This document shows, one piece after another, positions 1 through 9,047 of a stretch of 33,917 nucleotides of DNA (the first letter of the stretch is position 1; each line of letters begins with the position of its first letter). The DNA is from a virus, in the IMG/VR virus record IMGVR_UViG_3300047557_002939, positions 1 through 33,917 of that record. One strand, 5' to 3'. The notes below the pieces were generated by a model. It searched no databases, was not told where the DNA came from, and saw only the letters and a list, made by a program, of their open reading frames with translations. The position numbers and the translations under genes were made by a program.

Positions 1-28
1 GTTGACGTCGTACTTGATGTAAAGCCGC

Positions 29-43
29 GTTTTACTTGGCACA
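29..43 (+). repeat. Transposase-binding-type site R1
   Basis: The 15 bases read GTTTTACTTGGCACA and match the R2 and R3 copies at 13 of 15 positions. It is the outermost copy and starts 22 bp before the next one, as expected for the terminal MuA-type site. Confidence 0.7.
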
Positions 44-50
44 AATTCTA

Positions 51-65
51 GTTTGATTTGGCACA
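51..65 (+). repeat. Transposase-binding-type site R2
   Basis: The 15 bases read GTTTGATTTGGCACA. The copy is identical to the inverted copy at 111-125 and lies in the same orientation as R1, 22 bp inward. Confidence 0.75.
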
Positions 66-110
66 GCTTTTTCATGCTCCCGTGATAAATTAAGGCGCAC
101 TTCGCGGGCT

Positions 111-125
111 TGTGCCAAATCAAAC
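111..125 (-). repeat. Transposase-binding-type site R3, inverted
   Basis: The reverse complement reads GTTTGATTTGGCACA, a perfect 15-base match to R2 but pointing outward. It sits about 30 bp from the end of the last gene. The inverted orientation relative to R1/R2 is a visible peculiarity of this end. Confidence 0.75.
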
Positions 126-156
126 CCGACCGTTTTTGCCCGTCCCGTTCGGGGCG

Positions 157-378
157 TTAAATGACTATCTGAATCACTGGCAAGACGGGGGCGGGGCCCT
201 CGATCACGGATCCTCGGACGAAGACTCTGGCGGCCATGGCGGCATCGCCGCGGGCGGTGATTGTGGCGCCGTCGGGCAGGGTGATGGTGCGCAGTTCGCC
301 GTTGATAGCGGTGACCTCGCCGGACAGCAGCGGGGGCTCTGGGAGCAGCGAGCGGAACTGTTTGAGAAGGTTACTCAC
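157..378 (-). CDS. Small phage tail-region protein (last late gene)
   Basis: A 73-residue protein of unknown function and the last gene before the prophage right end. The start is GTG, preceded by GAGG nine bases upstream, and it overlaps the end of the tail hub gene by eight bases, which suggests translational coupling. The protein has an amphipathic N-terminus, then a beta-rich segment with evenly spaced glycines (around residues 18-60) and a hydrophobic C-terminus. No cysteines, signal peptide or recognised motif are seen. Its place next to the tail-tip protein suggests a small tail component or assembly factor, which is inference only. Confidence 0.7.
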   Translation of the reverse strand: MSNLLKQFRSLLPEPPLLSGEVTAINGELRTITLPDGATITARGDAAMAARVFVRGSVIEGPAPVLPVIQIVI

Positions 379-2233
379 GACACTCTACCTCGATCGTTTG
401 GCGCACCCTGGGGAATGCTGCTTGAATAGAAAGGGCGCGCACGATGCCGATTCTGGAGGTCCCGTTTTCGGTGAATTCCACCATGGATCCGACGGGGTAA
501 ATACCCACCCCTGGAAGCACCGGCGTATCGAGGAGCATGCGCAGTTGGCGACCGGTGTCGGCGAGGATTGACAGGCCTCTTTGGGTGGCGACTTCGACGG
601 CGGTATTGAGCTGATCGGTAATCATTGGCGCGACCAGATCGCCGGCGGTGCCAGCCCTGACGCACTGCGCGAGGACGCCGGACCCCTCGCCGCTCACATA
701 GACGGCGTTGTATCCCGGGCGCTCGATCCACTCTATTGACTCGCGACTGGTGACGGCCGAGGGTAGCGAGAAGTCGGGCGGGGCGAGATGCCAATCCCAC
801 GGCGGCATGGGGTAGCGGTGACGGACCATCAGGGTGCGGCCTGCGCGGTCGGCCTGGACATAGGCGCCGGCGGCTTCGGCGATGCGCAGGACGGCGCCGA
901 TGTGGTCGCCGGTATGTGACCAGACGCCAGCCGGAACCAGCCAGTCGGTAATGCCCCAGTCGATCGCCCAGCCGATGCCGACGTTGTTGATCGTCAGGGC
1001 GTCGTTGGCGATCTGCTGCGCGGTCTGGTCTGAGAGGTTGCTGCGGCTGACTGAAAGAGCGTAGGGGTCGCCCAGCTCAGCCGCGATACCCCGCCCGGAG
1101 ACCGTGATACGGCCCGTGGCAAAGGAGCGTTCGCGCGTTATTTTCTCGGCCAGCAAGCGGAATGTAACGCCGTTGACCGTGGCTTCCAGCTCGACCGGGG
1201 CGCCTGGCCCAGCGGGCAGTAGGTTGCCCAGTTGGGAAGCTGGCAGGCTGGCTTGCCAGCCCCATACCCAACTGTCGACGTCGATCGACAGGGACAGGGC
1301 CAGGGCCGGCAACGGCAGGTTGTTGGCGACGCGCAACAGGATGACCTCATTGACCACGAGATAGGCCCTCAAGATGGGGATGGTGACTTTGGCGGATGGC
1401 CTGACGACATGCAAACCGCCGAACACCAGGTGCAGGCTGGCCGGCATGGATTGGTCGAACAGCAGGTGCGTGGACGGCGTGTAGCCGCCAGGGTTGGGCG
1501 GCACGACCGGGCCAGCACAGCGCCCATGATCCGGGGTTTTGCCCTCGCCCCACGGGATGCGCCAGGCAGGCCGCACGCCGCGGCCGACGTCGAACGGAAC
1601 GGCCGTCATCGAGGCAAGTGGCGCGCCGGCACCCCACGGGATAACGAGGGTTGGACGCGCCCAGCGGAAGAGATCCCGCCAACCCGAACGGACCCAGATC
1701 GGAGCCGGAGACGCCTCGGCATAGCCGAATCTTGACGCCGGCCGGACAGCCATGGACAGGTGACTGAAGCCCCCGGCGAGCAGCCTGCTGCGGGCGCTGC
1801 CTTGCCCCCACGGGATGCGTGGCAGTGGCCGAAGATGCGCCGCCATGGGCTGCCATCGCGTCGCCAGACGGGCGCCAAAAAGGGTCGCGCTGCCGCATCG
1901 ACAGTCGACGGCGGTCTCTTCGGATGCCGTTGCATGGTGTGGCGCACGGCACGCCATTGGGAGCGCTGAAGTGCCCTGCCATGGGGCGCGACACCAGCGC
2001 ACCGGGCCCCGGCTGACGGCGTTGTCGTAGGTGATTTCGGCCGGCCCGGCGATGGCGGGCAGGGCAGCAGAAGCCGCCAGGGGGAGGGCGCCGGCCCGCA
2101 AAACGCCGGCCATGACAGGCGGTGGCAGCGTTGCCGCCATCCCCAGCGCGCGCGGCTGTGGGGCGGCGCCCTGCCCGCCGAAGACGAGATCGAGCGACCC
2201 TGGCGAATCGGCGAAGAGAAGATCGACAGCCAT
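371..2233 (-). CDS. Tail-tip/hub protein with repetitive N-terminus
   Basis: A 620-residue protein, probably the distal hub of a non-contractile tail. Residues 1-275 are unusual: a near-duplicate LLF...LVFGG element occurs at about 5-20 and 257-273. Between them are Pro-Trp motifs: APWQG at 83, IPWGQG at 140, IPWGAG at 198 and IPWGEG at 226. From about residue 280 to the end the protein looks like a compact hub or baseplate-type fold: beta-rich, with a central helix-containing part (about 385-450) and a C-terminal beta domain ending in VECRE. It begins five bases after the previous stop and overlaps the next gene. The hub role is inferred from size, position and the C-terminal character. Confidence 0.65.
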   Translation of the reverse strand: MAVDLLFADSPGSLDLVFGGQGAAPQPRALGMAATLPPPVMAGVLRAGALPLAASAALPAIAGPAEITYDNAVSRGPVRWCRAPWQGTSALPMACRAPHHATASEETAVDCRCGSATLFGARLATRWQPMAAHLRPLPRIPWGQGSARSRLLAGGFSHLSMAVRPASRFGYAEASPAPIWVRSGWRDLFRWARPTLVIPWGAGAPLASMTAVPFDVGRGVRPAWRIPWGEGKTPDHGRCAGPVVPPNPGGYTPSTHLLFDQSMPASLHLVFGGLHVVRPSAKVTIPILRAYLVVNEVILLRVANNLPLPALALSLSIDVDSWVWGWQASLPASQLGNLLPAGPGAPVELEATVNGVTFRLLAEKITRERSFATGRITVSGRGIAAELGDPYALSVSRSNLSDQTAQQIANDALTINNVGIGWAIDWGITDWLVPAGVWSHTGDHIGAVLRIAEAAGAYVQADRAGRTLMVRHRYPMPPWDWHLAPPDFSLPSAVTSRESIEWIERPGYNAVYVSGEGSGVLAQCVRAGTAGDLVAPMITDQLNTAVEVATQRGLSILADTGRQLRMLLDTPVLPGVGIYPVGSMVEFTENGTSRIGIVRALSIQAAFPRVRQTIEVECRE

Positions 2234-2238
2234 GCCGA

Positions 2239-2640
2239 TCAGGGCTCAGATAGCGTAGCGGCCGAGAGAAAGACGAAAGCGCCCAGCAACAGCACCACAT
2301 TGTCCAGCGTGAAAGCCGCCCCGGGCGTGCCGGTGACTGCCACATTGCCATCGACGACGAAGTTGCCGTCGCCATCGTAGCCGCGCGCCCAGACCGCGGT
2401 ACCGCCCGGATTGACCTGCCCTGGCTGGGTGACGTTGAAGGTGATGACGCCATTGGCCACCGTGCCGCACGGCTTCTGCAACGGGATGCTGACCAGCGGC
2501 GCGCCGCCCGGGGGATCCCCGGTGGCGGGCTGCGCCGTGGCGAAAATGGCCAGCGATCCGGGCAGAGCCGCCTTGTCCAGCTGGTCCACGACGGCCTGCG
2601 CGCGGGCGTTGCGCACCGACAGGGCAAAGCCGAGGCTCAT
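2239..2640 (-). CDS. Small tail protein
   Basis: A 133-residue protein of unknown function, overlapping the upstream LamG gene in an ATGA. The N-terminal SLGFALSVRNARAQAVVDQLDKA looks like the short helical start seen in phage tail-tip proteins of this class. A Pro/Gly-rich beta region follows, and a hydrophobic stretch near residues 108-127 (rich in L, V, F and A) could be a membrane or packing helix. Its position between a LamG protein and the hub suggests a tail-tip component. No catalytic motif is visible. Confidence 0.65.
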   Translation of the reverse strand: MSLGFALSVRNARAQAVVDQLDKAALPGSLAIFATAQPATGDPPGGAPLVSIPLQKPCGTVANGVITFNVTQPGQVNPGGTAVWARGYDGDGNFVVDGNVAVTGTPGAAFTLDNVVLLLGAFVFLSAATLSEP

Positions 2641-3683
2641 GGCATCAGATCCGGAGTCACCGAGTCGGCGATCACGGCGTTATAGACGCCGGTGTGGTCG
2701 TGCGACAGCACGATGTATTCGATGTCGTGTCGGACATGCTCGAACAGGTAATTGCCTCCGGCATCGCTCCAGCCCTCGCGTGCCAGGAATCCATCCCGCT
2801 TGCGCAGCAGGCGCACCCTGCGGGAGACCGGGTAGTCCGGGTTGCCGACGTTCTTGGTCGTGCCGATGACGCGCCCTCTGCCGCCGTTTTCGAGATCCAC
2901 CAGCGGCCGGCATCCGGACAATAGCGACGGGCTCTGCGCGGGCATCTGGCCACCGACCGCCGCCGACAACGGCACCGCGACCAGCGCCGGTAGCAAGCCG
3001 CCGAACGTGTTGCCAAAGGGCGCCGGCGGCAACACGAAGGCGTCGGTAGCGAAGCCTTGCGCGCCGATATGTATTACCAGGTCGTCGATCTTGCCGATAA
3101 AATCCTTCGCGGCATCGCGATATCTGACCTGAGCGCCGATCGCCATCCTGGCGCCGGTGCCGGGAAACGGCGTCAGATATGGCTGTCCTTGCAGCAGGCT
3201 ATCGAGCACCCCGTCCACCGTGATGTAGACCGCCGGATACAACTGCCCCGTGTAATCATTGGTTTTGCCGACGACGATATGATGCCAGCTGCCATCATTG
3301 ACGGAGACGGTGCCGGCAAAAAGCACGGAATTTTGACACCATACCTCGATACGCCCGCCGTTGTTGATGCGCACCTGGTAGAGATAGTTGAAATAGGTGT
3401 CGTCGATATCGATCAGCACCACCCCTGCCGCAGCCGTTCGCACCCAGAGCGATATCGACCATGGCTCATAGACAAAGGAGCCAATTGGCGCATCGGATCG
3501 AAAATAGTCGCCGGCGCCGTCAAACACCGCACACGACCCACCAAAGACGCCATCCGATGTCGTGATGTGCGCGTCCCCGTAGGCCGTCCACGAGTTGCCC
3601 TTCAGGTCCGGCGCCGCCGTTGCCCCTTCGACGCCGTCGAAGTGCAGCGCCACGCGCGCGCAGTGCCAGAGTGGATCGTCCAC
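2637..3683 (-). CDS. LamG/concanavalin-like tail protein
   Basis: A 348-residue protein with two parts. Residues about 10-215 have the pattern of a LamG/concanavalin-A-like jelly roll: ALHFDG near the start, CAVFDGAGDYF around 50, SISLWVRT around 76, DGSWHHIVVG around 130 and GKIDDLVIH around 197. Residues about 265-348 resemble a small carboxypeptidase-regulatory-like beta domain (RVRLLRKRDG, SDAGGNYLFEHV). Such domains bind carbohydrates or act as spacers on phage tails, so a role in contact with the host surface is likely. The start is GTG, three bases after the preceding stop and without a strong ribosome site. Confidence 0.7.
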   Translation of the reverse strand: MDDPLWHCARVALHFDGVEGATAAPDLKGNSWTAYGDAHITTSDGVFGGSCAVFDGAGDYFRSDAPIGSFVYEPWSISLWVRTAAAGVVLIDIDDTYFNYLYQVRINNGGRIEVWCQNSVLFAGTVSVNDGSWHHIVVGKTNDYTGQLYPAVYITVDGVLDSLLQGQPYLTPFPGTGARMAIGAQVRYRDAAKDFIGKIDDLVIHIGAQGFATDAFVLPPAPFGNTFGGLLPALVAVPLSAAVGGQMPAQSPSLLSGCRPLVDLENGGRGRVIGTTKNVGNPDYPVSRRVRLLRKRDGFLAREGWSDAGGNYLFEHVRHDIEYIVLSHDHTGVYNAVIADSVTPDLMP

Positions 3684-3686
3684 CGA

Positions 3687-4880
3687 TTAAGCCCGCCAAG
3701 GCCCGGTCACGTCGAAAAACACGAAGCCGAAGTAGGTGGCCCCAGTGCCCCCTCCGTAGGGGTGCGCCATCACTCGCCGCCCTGGCAAATTGGCGACGCC
3801 ATCAATGGGGGTTGGCTCGCTGATCCAGGTGTCCGCGATCGCCTGCGGGCTGCAGTACAGCCCGGCAGACTCGCCTCGCAAGTTGGGCACCCCGAACTCC
3901 AGGATGTTGTGCGGCCCGACGTAGAGACCGCCGTCCGGCCCATTCGGGAAAGGAACGGCCCCCCCTCCGGATGCCATCGCCTGCCCGGCATTGGTCAGCG
4001 CGTTGAACATGGCCAGCGCCGGCATGCTGCCGCCCGAGCCATAAAACGCCCTCGCCAGGTAAAGCTCATCCGCTGTGGCCAGCGAGTTGCGCTGCGTCGC
4101 GTAGTCGTTGAGGTCGCCAGAGGACCCGGCGGACGTATCGCTGGCATGCCCCGACAGCACGCAGGCCCACGCATCGCCGGCTTTCTTGGGCAGGATGTCG
4201 CCAAATGCCACCAGCGCACCCGCGGCGCCGACGCTGGCATGCGCCCCCAGGATCAGATAGGCCATCCGATCATCGGCAAACACCGACCACCGCCTGGATG
4301 TGGCGTCGGCCACGTTGCTCTTGGGCCAATAGACCCCCCCGGAGCGCTGCACGGCCGATGGGAAAGGCCCCGCCCCAGCGCTGATGCCCGTCATCGACTC
4401 ATACCCAACGCATCGCGCCACGCGTGCGCCCGTATCATCGACCCGCAGATAACAGCCGGTCGCCGCCACGTTCAAGCTGCGATAGGCCGCCAGATTGGCG
4501 CCGGAAAATGGCTTGCTCCAGCCGGCGCCGGCGAGCTTGAGGCTGATCGCCCCGGTCGCTGCTTGGTCGCCGATGCCGGTCGCGTCATAGGTCAGAGTGG
4601 TCTTTGCGACATTGACCGAGAGCACCTTCTTTTCACCGTTCAGCCCGCCGGGGGCGGCGCCGGAGACCGTGACGACGCTGCCGACCTCCGCGCTGTGGCC
4701 AGCGGCGATGGTGGCGGTCGCGACGTTGGCCGAGACCACCAGGCTGGCGACGGCAGAGACGGCGAAGCCATTGACCAGGCAGGCGTCGAGCACCGCGATG
4801 AGCGACCCGGCAGTGCCCGAGAGAACCGGCGCACCGGGCATCAAGCTATGGAGAAATTTAACGCTGGTATCGGCTGGCAT
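3687..4880 (-). CDS. Tail protein of unknown function
   Basis: A 397-residue protein in the tail-tip block. The sequence is beta-rich and alanine/glycine-rich. Residues about 40-110 look like an immunoglobulin-like domain (VVTVSGAAPGGLNGEKKV, then AKTTLTYD); the remaining two thirds is a compact domain with many aromatic and glycine residues and several cysteines. The Gly-Ser-rich segments fit an extracellular virion protein. It follows the large tail protein after a 20-base gap and is followed three bases later by the LamG gene. Known relatives in Mu-like siphophages are mostly uncharacterised, so only a structural tail role is proposed. Confidence 0.65.
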   Translation of the reverse strand: MPADTSVKFLHSLMPGAPVLSGTAGSLIAVLDACLVNGFAVSAVASLVVSANVATATIAAGHSAEVGSVVTVSGAAPGGLNGEKKVLSVNVAKTTLTYDATGIGDQAATGAISLKLAGAGWSKPFSGANLAAYRSLNVAATGCYLRVDDTGARVARCVGYESMTGISAGAGPFPSAVQRSGGVYWPKSNVADATSRRWSVFADDRMAYLILGAHASVGAAGALVAFGDILPKKAGDAWACVLSGHASDTSAGSSGDLNDYATQRNSLATADELYLARAFYGSGGSMPALAMFNALTNAGQAMASGGGAVPFPNGPDGGLYVGPHNILEFGVPNLRGESAGLYCSPQAIADTWISEPTPIDGVANLPGRRVMAHPYGGGTGATYFGFVFFDVTGPWRA

Positions 4881-4900
4881 GGGTCAAGTCCAAAGGGGAA

Positions 4901-7900
4901 TCAAGGCGTATCGACATCGCCGCGGATGCCAATCGTGAAGTAGTCATTGGCCTGCGACGCAGGGCCCTGCAGGACGGTCCGCGCCACCCATACCGGGTAG
5001 TTGGCGGCGACGGTGTTGAAGCGCACCACATTGCCAGCGGACCAGCCGCCGCCCCAGCCTGCCGGCTCGATCGAGAAGTAGGGCACGCCGGTGGCCGGGT
5101 TGATCGGCGCCAGCAGGTTGGCGATCGCATGCCCGGTGACGATCTGGCCGACCGTTTCGCCGATCACGCTGACCGTGGTGACGTTGGTGAAAACGATCCG
5201 CCAGCGCTCCTGAAGGGCGCCCCGGTTGGTCACCTCGACCGGGAACTGCACGGTGTTGTAGCTCGAGCTGGCGTCACTGCCGATCAGGGTGTCGGACCAC
5301 ACGCCGGTCCACGTCTGCTGGTCGAACCAATGCGAGACCCTTGCCTTCAGGTCGCCCATGATCAGCGCCGAGCTGACCAGCGAACCGAGCGGGAAATCAT
5401 GCGTCAAGGGGCGGGTAATCGTCAGATCGCCGTTGATCTGGGCATCCGAGCAAAGCGCCATGTCCTCGATGCGATGCTCGATGCGCACGGGCTGCGAATA
5501 GCCGGTGACATCGGTGAAGGTGACCGTGCCGGCGTCCAGATCCTGCGTGTAGCCGGCGGTGATCGTCGCGTCGTTGGCGCCGATCACCCGCACGCGGGCG
5601 AGGCGCACGCGCCCGAGGTTGATCGTCTGGCCGTTGGCCACGCCGGCCGGCGCCGTCGTCGCCGAGTGATGCACCACCAGCACATCGCCCTTGCGCAGCA
5701 CCGGTACCCGGCCGTCGACCGGCAGGCGGACAGGATCGAGCCCCAGCACCGCCGCGGAGAGGGGCAGGCTGGAGACCGCCACGGCGTTGTACAGCGCGGT
5801 CTCGGTCAGGATCAGCCTTGGCCGAAAAATCTGCCCAAGCACCACCGCGCCGGCGTCGTACCACCACTCGGATTTCTCCTGAGGCGACAGGCCGGCATCC
5901 GCCACCAAGGCGCCGAAGCGCACCGAGACCAGGCCGAATTGCGCGTCCACCTCACCCTCCGTCTCGGCGCCGCTGATGTCCCCGGTCAGGTCGCTGCTGG
6001 CCGTGATCTGCACGCTGTCGGAAGCGCGATTGGCGCGCAGCGCGAAGCTCGCCGGCTGCACGGGCGCCCCCGAGATGCGAAAGCGGATCTCGTAGTCCTC
6101 CCAGACGCCCTTGCGCGTCAGGCAGGCGACGCTGGCCACCGGGGCGCCACCGCCGGCGTAGTCCGAGACGGTCACCTGGCCGGCCGCATAGTTGACGGCG
6201 CCAGCCACCAGGCCGGCATTCGTCGAAGCCGAAGGGTCCCGCACCAATACGCCCGCGCGGTCGACGTACACACTGCCGGCCAGCGTCAGGCGCAGCGATC
6301 CCGGTACCAGCGTATTGCTGACCGAAGGCAGCAGATCGATCTGCAGCGGCTCGATCGGCTGCGTCTGCGTCTGCAGAGCGCCGGCGGCATTGCCCGCCTG
6401 GCGGTAGGTGGCGACGATGTTGCCCGACGCACTGGCCAGGGTTGGCGCCTGCGACCAGGTCTTGATGCCGTTGAAGATATCCCGCGACTGGGTCGTCGCC
6501 ACCATGTCGACCTGACCACCCAGCGCGACCGCACCGGTCGCGTAGTTGATCGTGCCACCGATGCCCGCCGTGGACGAAAGGGCGATCGACGCGCGCGACG
6601 TCCAGGCGCCGAACTGCTGCCCCCCCGACCCGGTCGCCTGCAGCGACGCCTCCCGCAGCACCAGGTTGCCGGCACCGTCATCGCCGACCGTGTAGCGGCC
6701 GCCGACGTTGTCTGAAAACACCAGCGTCAGGCTCTTGGGCAGCACCGCATTGGCCAGCACGAAGTTGGTCGACACGCCCCCGGCCACATGCACCGAGGAG
6801 ACCTGAGCGCCCTGCTTGTATTGCGTCACCACGTCCGAATTGCTGTCTGGCAGCAGGCTCGGCGCCAGCACCAGCTTTCCGTTGGCGTAATCCACCCAGC
6901 CCGACCCGGCGCCGACCAGGGCGCCAGCACCATCATCCGTCACCACCCGGTCGACGCCACCGGCGCGATAGGTCACGGTCAGGTTGCTGGGCTGCAGCGC
7001 GCCACCCGGTACCGTGATCCTCAGCGCCGGCGCCTGGAACACCGCCCCGCCCACGTGCGAGCTATGGTGTGCCGGCGTCCCCCAGGCAAAGAAGATCTGG
7101 GTGTTGGTGTCCGGCAGGGCCCCGAGGGTGACCGACAGCGAACCGGTCGCGTAGTCGACCATGCCGGCGCCGACGCCATCGTCGCCAGCCAGCCCGCCAG
7201 AGCCGTTATCCAGCAGCCGGTACCACTTGCCGAGCGCCATGTAATCGACGCTGACCGACCCCGGCGAAGGCGCCGGCGAGAGGTTCTTGACGTAGGTGTA
7301 GCCGCGGTTGCCGATGGTGATTGGCGTGCTGTCGGTATGCACCGCGATCGCCAGAGCGACGGCATGCGCCGCCGTGCCGTTGACCGTCGCGCTGATGCCG
7401 GTCGAGCGCGCCAGGGCCACCGAGCCGGAGGCATAGTCGACCGAGCCGGTGAAGCCGGAAGCCGTCACCAGGTTGCCGGCGCTGTCGTCGACCAGGGTGA
7501 CGCCGCTGACCGAGAGCGCGACCGACCCGCGCTTGACCGCACTGCCGAAGTAGCGCACAGCGACCTCGCCCGGGGCGGTGCTGACCGCCGAGGAGAACGT
7601 CAGAGCCGGCGCGCCGGTGATCGGCACGATCAGCTCGCGACCGCCCGCGCAGCGGGCATCGATGATCGGTGATTCCGCCAGCGCCGAGGGCAGCAGCTGG
7701 GTATAGACGGAATCCGCCTTGATCGTCAGATCGCCCAGGCTGGCCGCCTGCGCCAGCCCCGCCACGCCGTAATAGCTCGTGGCGTCCGCCGGAAACGTCG
7801 AATGCACCCGAGTGGCCGGGTTGTAATAGCCCGCGGTGAATCGCGTGACATCGGATCCGGCAAACGCCATGCGCAGGGCGTCCGGGATTTCCAGCACCAG

Positions 7901-8464
7901 GACGTCGCGCAGATAGTCGCCGTGCACGTCGGTGAACACCTGATCGACCAGGCGAGAAACAATCCGGGTCACCCGGAAGAACTGGAAATTCGCGGCATTA
8001 TCCCGCTGCACCAGGGCGAAAACGTCGCCCACGCCCGGATTGGGCGCCGTCTTTGAGCAATGCACCTGCACACTGCGCTGGCCGGCCAGGTGATTGCCGT
8101 AGAGCGAATAGCGCGACTCGGCGCCCATCGCGATGTAGCTCTCCAGCTTGTTCTGCGCCGCGGTGCGCTGATCCGGCCAGGCGCCAGTGGTGAACAGGGC
8201 GGCCGAGACGCGCGGATCGCCCGGCGCCTGCGCGATGATCACATGCGAGCCGTAATAGCCATCGACCGTATCGGTGAGCACTGCCGGGAAAACCTTGCGC
8301 AGCGAGATGCGGCCATAGGTGCGGTCAAGCTGCGAGATGTCCGGGAAGAGGTTGTTGGAGACGCCGTCGACGACCTCCTGGCCGGTGGCCATGCCGCCGC
8401 CCTCGGGGACATCGTCCAGCACGGCGGATTGAAGGAGCTGGATGTCGCCATCAAGAATCGGCAT
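4901..8464 (-). CDS. Large tail-tip protein with repeated beta domains
   Basis: A 1187-residue structural protein, the second largest of the window. A recurring motif of the form V/I-D/N-Y-A-x-G-x-V/L appears near residues 340, 436, 523, 640 and 758 (VDYASGSV, VDYATGSL, VDYANGKL, INYATGAV, VNYAAGQV), usually after a Gly/Asp-rich turn such as DDGAGAL. This indicates a string of five or more similar Ig-like beta domains between an N-terminal domain (1-290) and a C-terminal domain (about 850-1187). The gene lies directly after the distal small tail genes; its ribosome site GAGG overlaps the preceding stop. A central tail-tip or spike support role is inferred. Confidence 0.7.
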   Translation of the reverse strand: MPILDGDIQLLQSAVLDDVPEGGGMATGQEVVDGVSNNLFPDISQLDRTYGRISLRKVFPAVLTDTVDGYYGSHVIIAQAPGDPRVSAALFTTGAWPDQRTAAQNKLESYIAMGAESRYSLYGNHLAGQRSVQVHCSKTAPNPGVGDVFALVQRDNAANFQFFRVTRIVSRLVDQVFTDVHGDYLRDVLVLEIPDALRMAFAGSDVTRFTAGYYNPATRVHSTFPADATSYYGVAGLAQAASLGDLTIKADSVYTQLLPSALAESPIIDARCAGGRELIVPITGAPALTFSSAVSTAPGEVAVRYFGSAVKRGSVALSVSGVTLVDDSAGNLVTASGFTGSVDYASGSVALARSTGISATVNGTAAHAVALAIAVHTDSTPITIGNRGYTYVKNLSPAPSPGSVSVDYMALGKWYRLLDNGSGGLAGDDGVGAGMVDYATGSLSVTLGALPDTNTQIFFAWGTPAHHSSHVGGAVFQAPALRITVPGGALQPSNLTVTYRAGGVDRVVTDDGAGALVGAGSGWVDYANGKLVLAPSLLPDSNSDVVTQYKQGAQVSSVHVAGGVSTNFVLANAVLPKSLTLVFSDNVGGRYTVGDDGAGNLVLREASLQATGSGGQQFGAWTSRASIALSSTAGIGGTINYATGAVALGGQVDMVATTQSRDIFNGIKTWSQAPTLASASGNIVATYRQAGNAAGALQTQTQPIEPLQIDLLPSVSNTLVPGSLRLTLAGSVYVDRAGVLVRDPSASTNAGLVAGAVNYAAGQVTVSDYAGGGAPVASVACLTRKGVWEDYEIRFRISGAPVQPASFALRANRASDSVQITASSDLTGDISGAETEGEVDAQFGLVSVRFGALVADAGLSPQEKSEWWYDAGAVVLGQIFRPRLILTETALYNAVAVSSLPLSAAVLGLDPVRLPVDGRVPVLRKGDVLVVHHSATTAPAGVANGQTINLGRVRLARVRVIGANDATITAGYTQDLDAGTVTFTDVTGYSQPVRIEHRIEDMALCSDAQINGDLTITRPLTHDFPLGSLVSSALIMGDLKARVSHWFDQQTWTGVWSDTLIGSDASSSYNTVQFPVEVTNRGALQERWRIVFTNVTTVSVIGETVGQIVTGHAIANLLAPINPATGVPYFSIEPAGWGGGWSAGNVVRFNTVAANYPVWVARTVLQGPASQANDYFTIGIRGDVDTP

Positions 8465-8467
8465 GCG

Positions 8468-8851
8468 TTAAACCTCGATGAGTTTGACGGTGGCGATGTA
8501 CCACCAATCGGCGCCCGGATCGGACAGATCGACGACCTGCTGCGCCAGAATCGGCTCGTCTGGCGCAAAAATCACGTTGAAGCTGCGGCCATCGGCCAGC
8601 GTCAGCACGTACTGCCCTGGCAGCACACTGGCCAGCACGCGCAGCGCATCCACGGTCGCGCGGGTGATCCAGCCTCCATCGGGCGCGCCGGCCAGCGTGA
8701 TCGGGCGCCCGGCCAGGCGCATACCGGAGTCGACGATCAATGCCCCGGACAGGCTGTATTCGGTGCTCTTGACGACCGTCGGCCAGTTGTACTCGTCTGA
8801 CCAGACCATATCGCCGCTGAAAGACACGTTGTGCAGAAGATGGTCGGCCAT
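8468..8851 (-). CDS. Small tail protein after the tape measure
   Basis: A 127-residue, beta-rich protein with several tryptophans and aspartates. It has a central LADGRSFNVIFAPDEP segment and a C-terminal WWYIATVKLIEV strand, features seen in small distal-tail-type proteins. In siphoviruses the genes right after the tape measure encode the distal tail and tail-tip proteins, and position supports such a role here. It is four bases upstream of the 1187-residue tail gene and two bases after the preceding 64-residue gene. Confidence 0.65.
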   Translation of the reverse strand: MADHLLHNVSFSGDMVWSDEYNWPTVVKSTEYSLSGALIVDSGMRLAGRPITLAGAPDGGWITRATVDALRVLASVLPGQYVLTLADGRSFNVIFAPDEPILAQQVVDLSDPGADWWYIATVKLIEV

Positions 8852-8852
8852 G

Positions 8853-9047
8853 TCAGATCGTCACCCACTTGGTTCCGTCCCAGAGGGCCAGCGGTTGGCC
8901 TTCCGGCGTGACGACGCGCGCCTCGATGATGTCCTGCCAGATCTTGCGAAAGCGCCGGTCCTTGCTGGACAGCTCGCGCACGTTGGCGATCGCCTCGCGG
9001 CTGCGCGGCTTCTTTGCCCATCTGAGCACGTCTGCCGGCCCGATCAT
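8853..9047 (-). CDS. Small basic protein in the tail operon
   Basis: A 64-residue protein whose start overlaps the tape-measure stop in an ATGA, so it is probably translated by coupling. It is rich in Arg, Lys and Trp, with a helical first half and a C-terminal beta stretch (EGQPLALWDGTKWVTI). No recognised motif is seen. It probably belongs to the tail assembly set, but the only evidence is position. Confidence 0.6.
   Translation of the reverse strand: MIGPADVLRWAKKPRSREAIANVRELSSKDRRFRKIWQDIIEARVVTPEGQPLALWDGTKWVTI

Larger units (their letters stand above)
1..156. other. Prophage right end (transposase-binding end region)
   Basis: No gene lies here. The stretch holds three copies of a 15-base site (29-43, 51-65 and, inverted, 111-125), listed separately. 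Two of them have a 22-bp start-to-start spacing, which is the arrangement of the R1/R2 MuA sites at the right end of Mu. It follows the last minus-strand tail gene, where a Mu-like phage should end. Mu-type ends begin with TG on the outside strand. Candidates are the TG at 15 or at 18, which would leave only the first 14-17 bases as host DNA; alternatively the end lies just left of base 1. The exact junction cannot be fixed without the other prophage end. Confidence 0.75.

Noticed and set aside
3057-4943. Very long open frame on the plus strand opposite the tail genes
   Set aside because: It is the mirror of high-GC minus-strand coding. Its translation is Arg/Gly/His-rich with no recognisable motif, and it crosses two real genes and their junction. 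The same holds for 5129-6715, 23986-25677 and 25535-26503.
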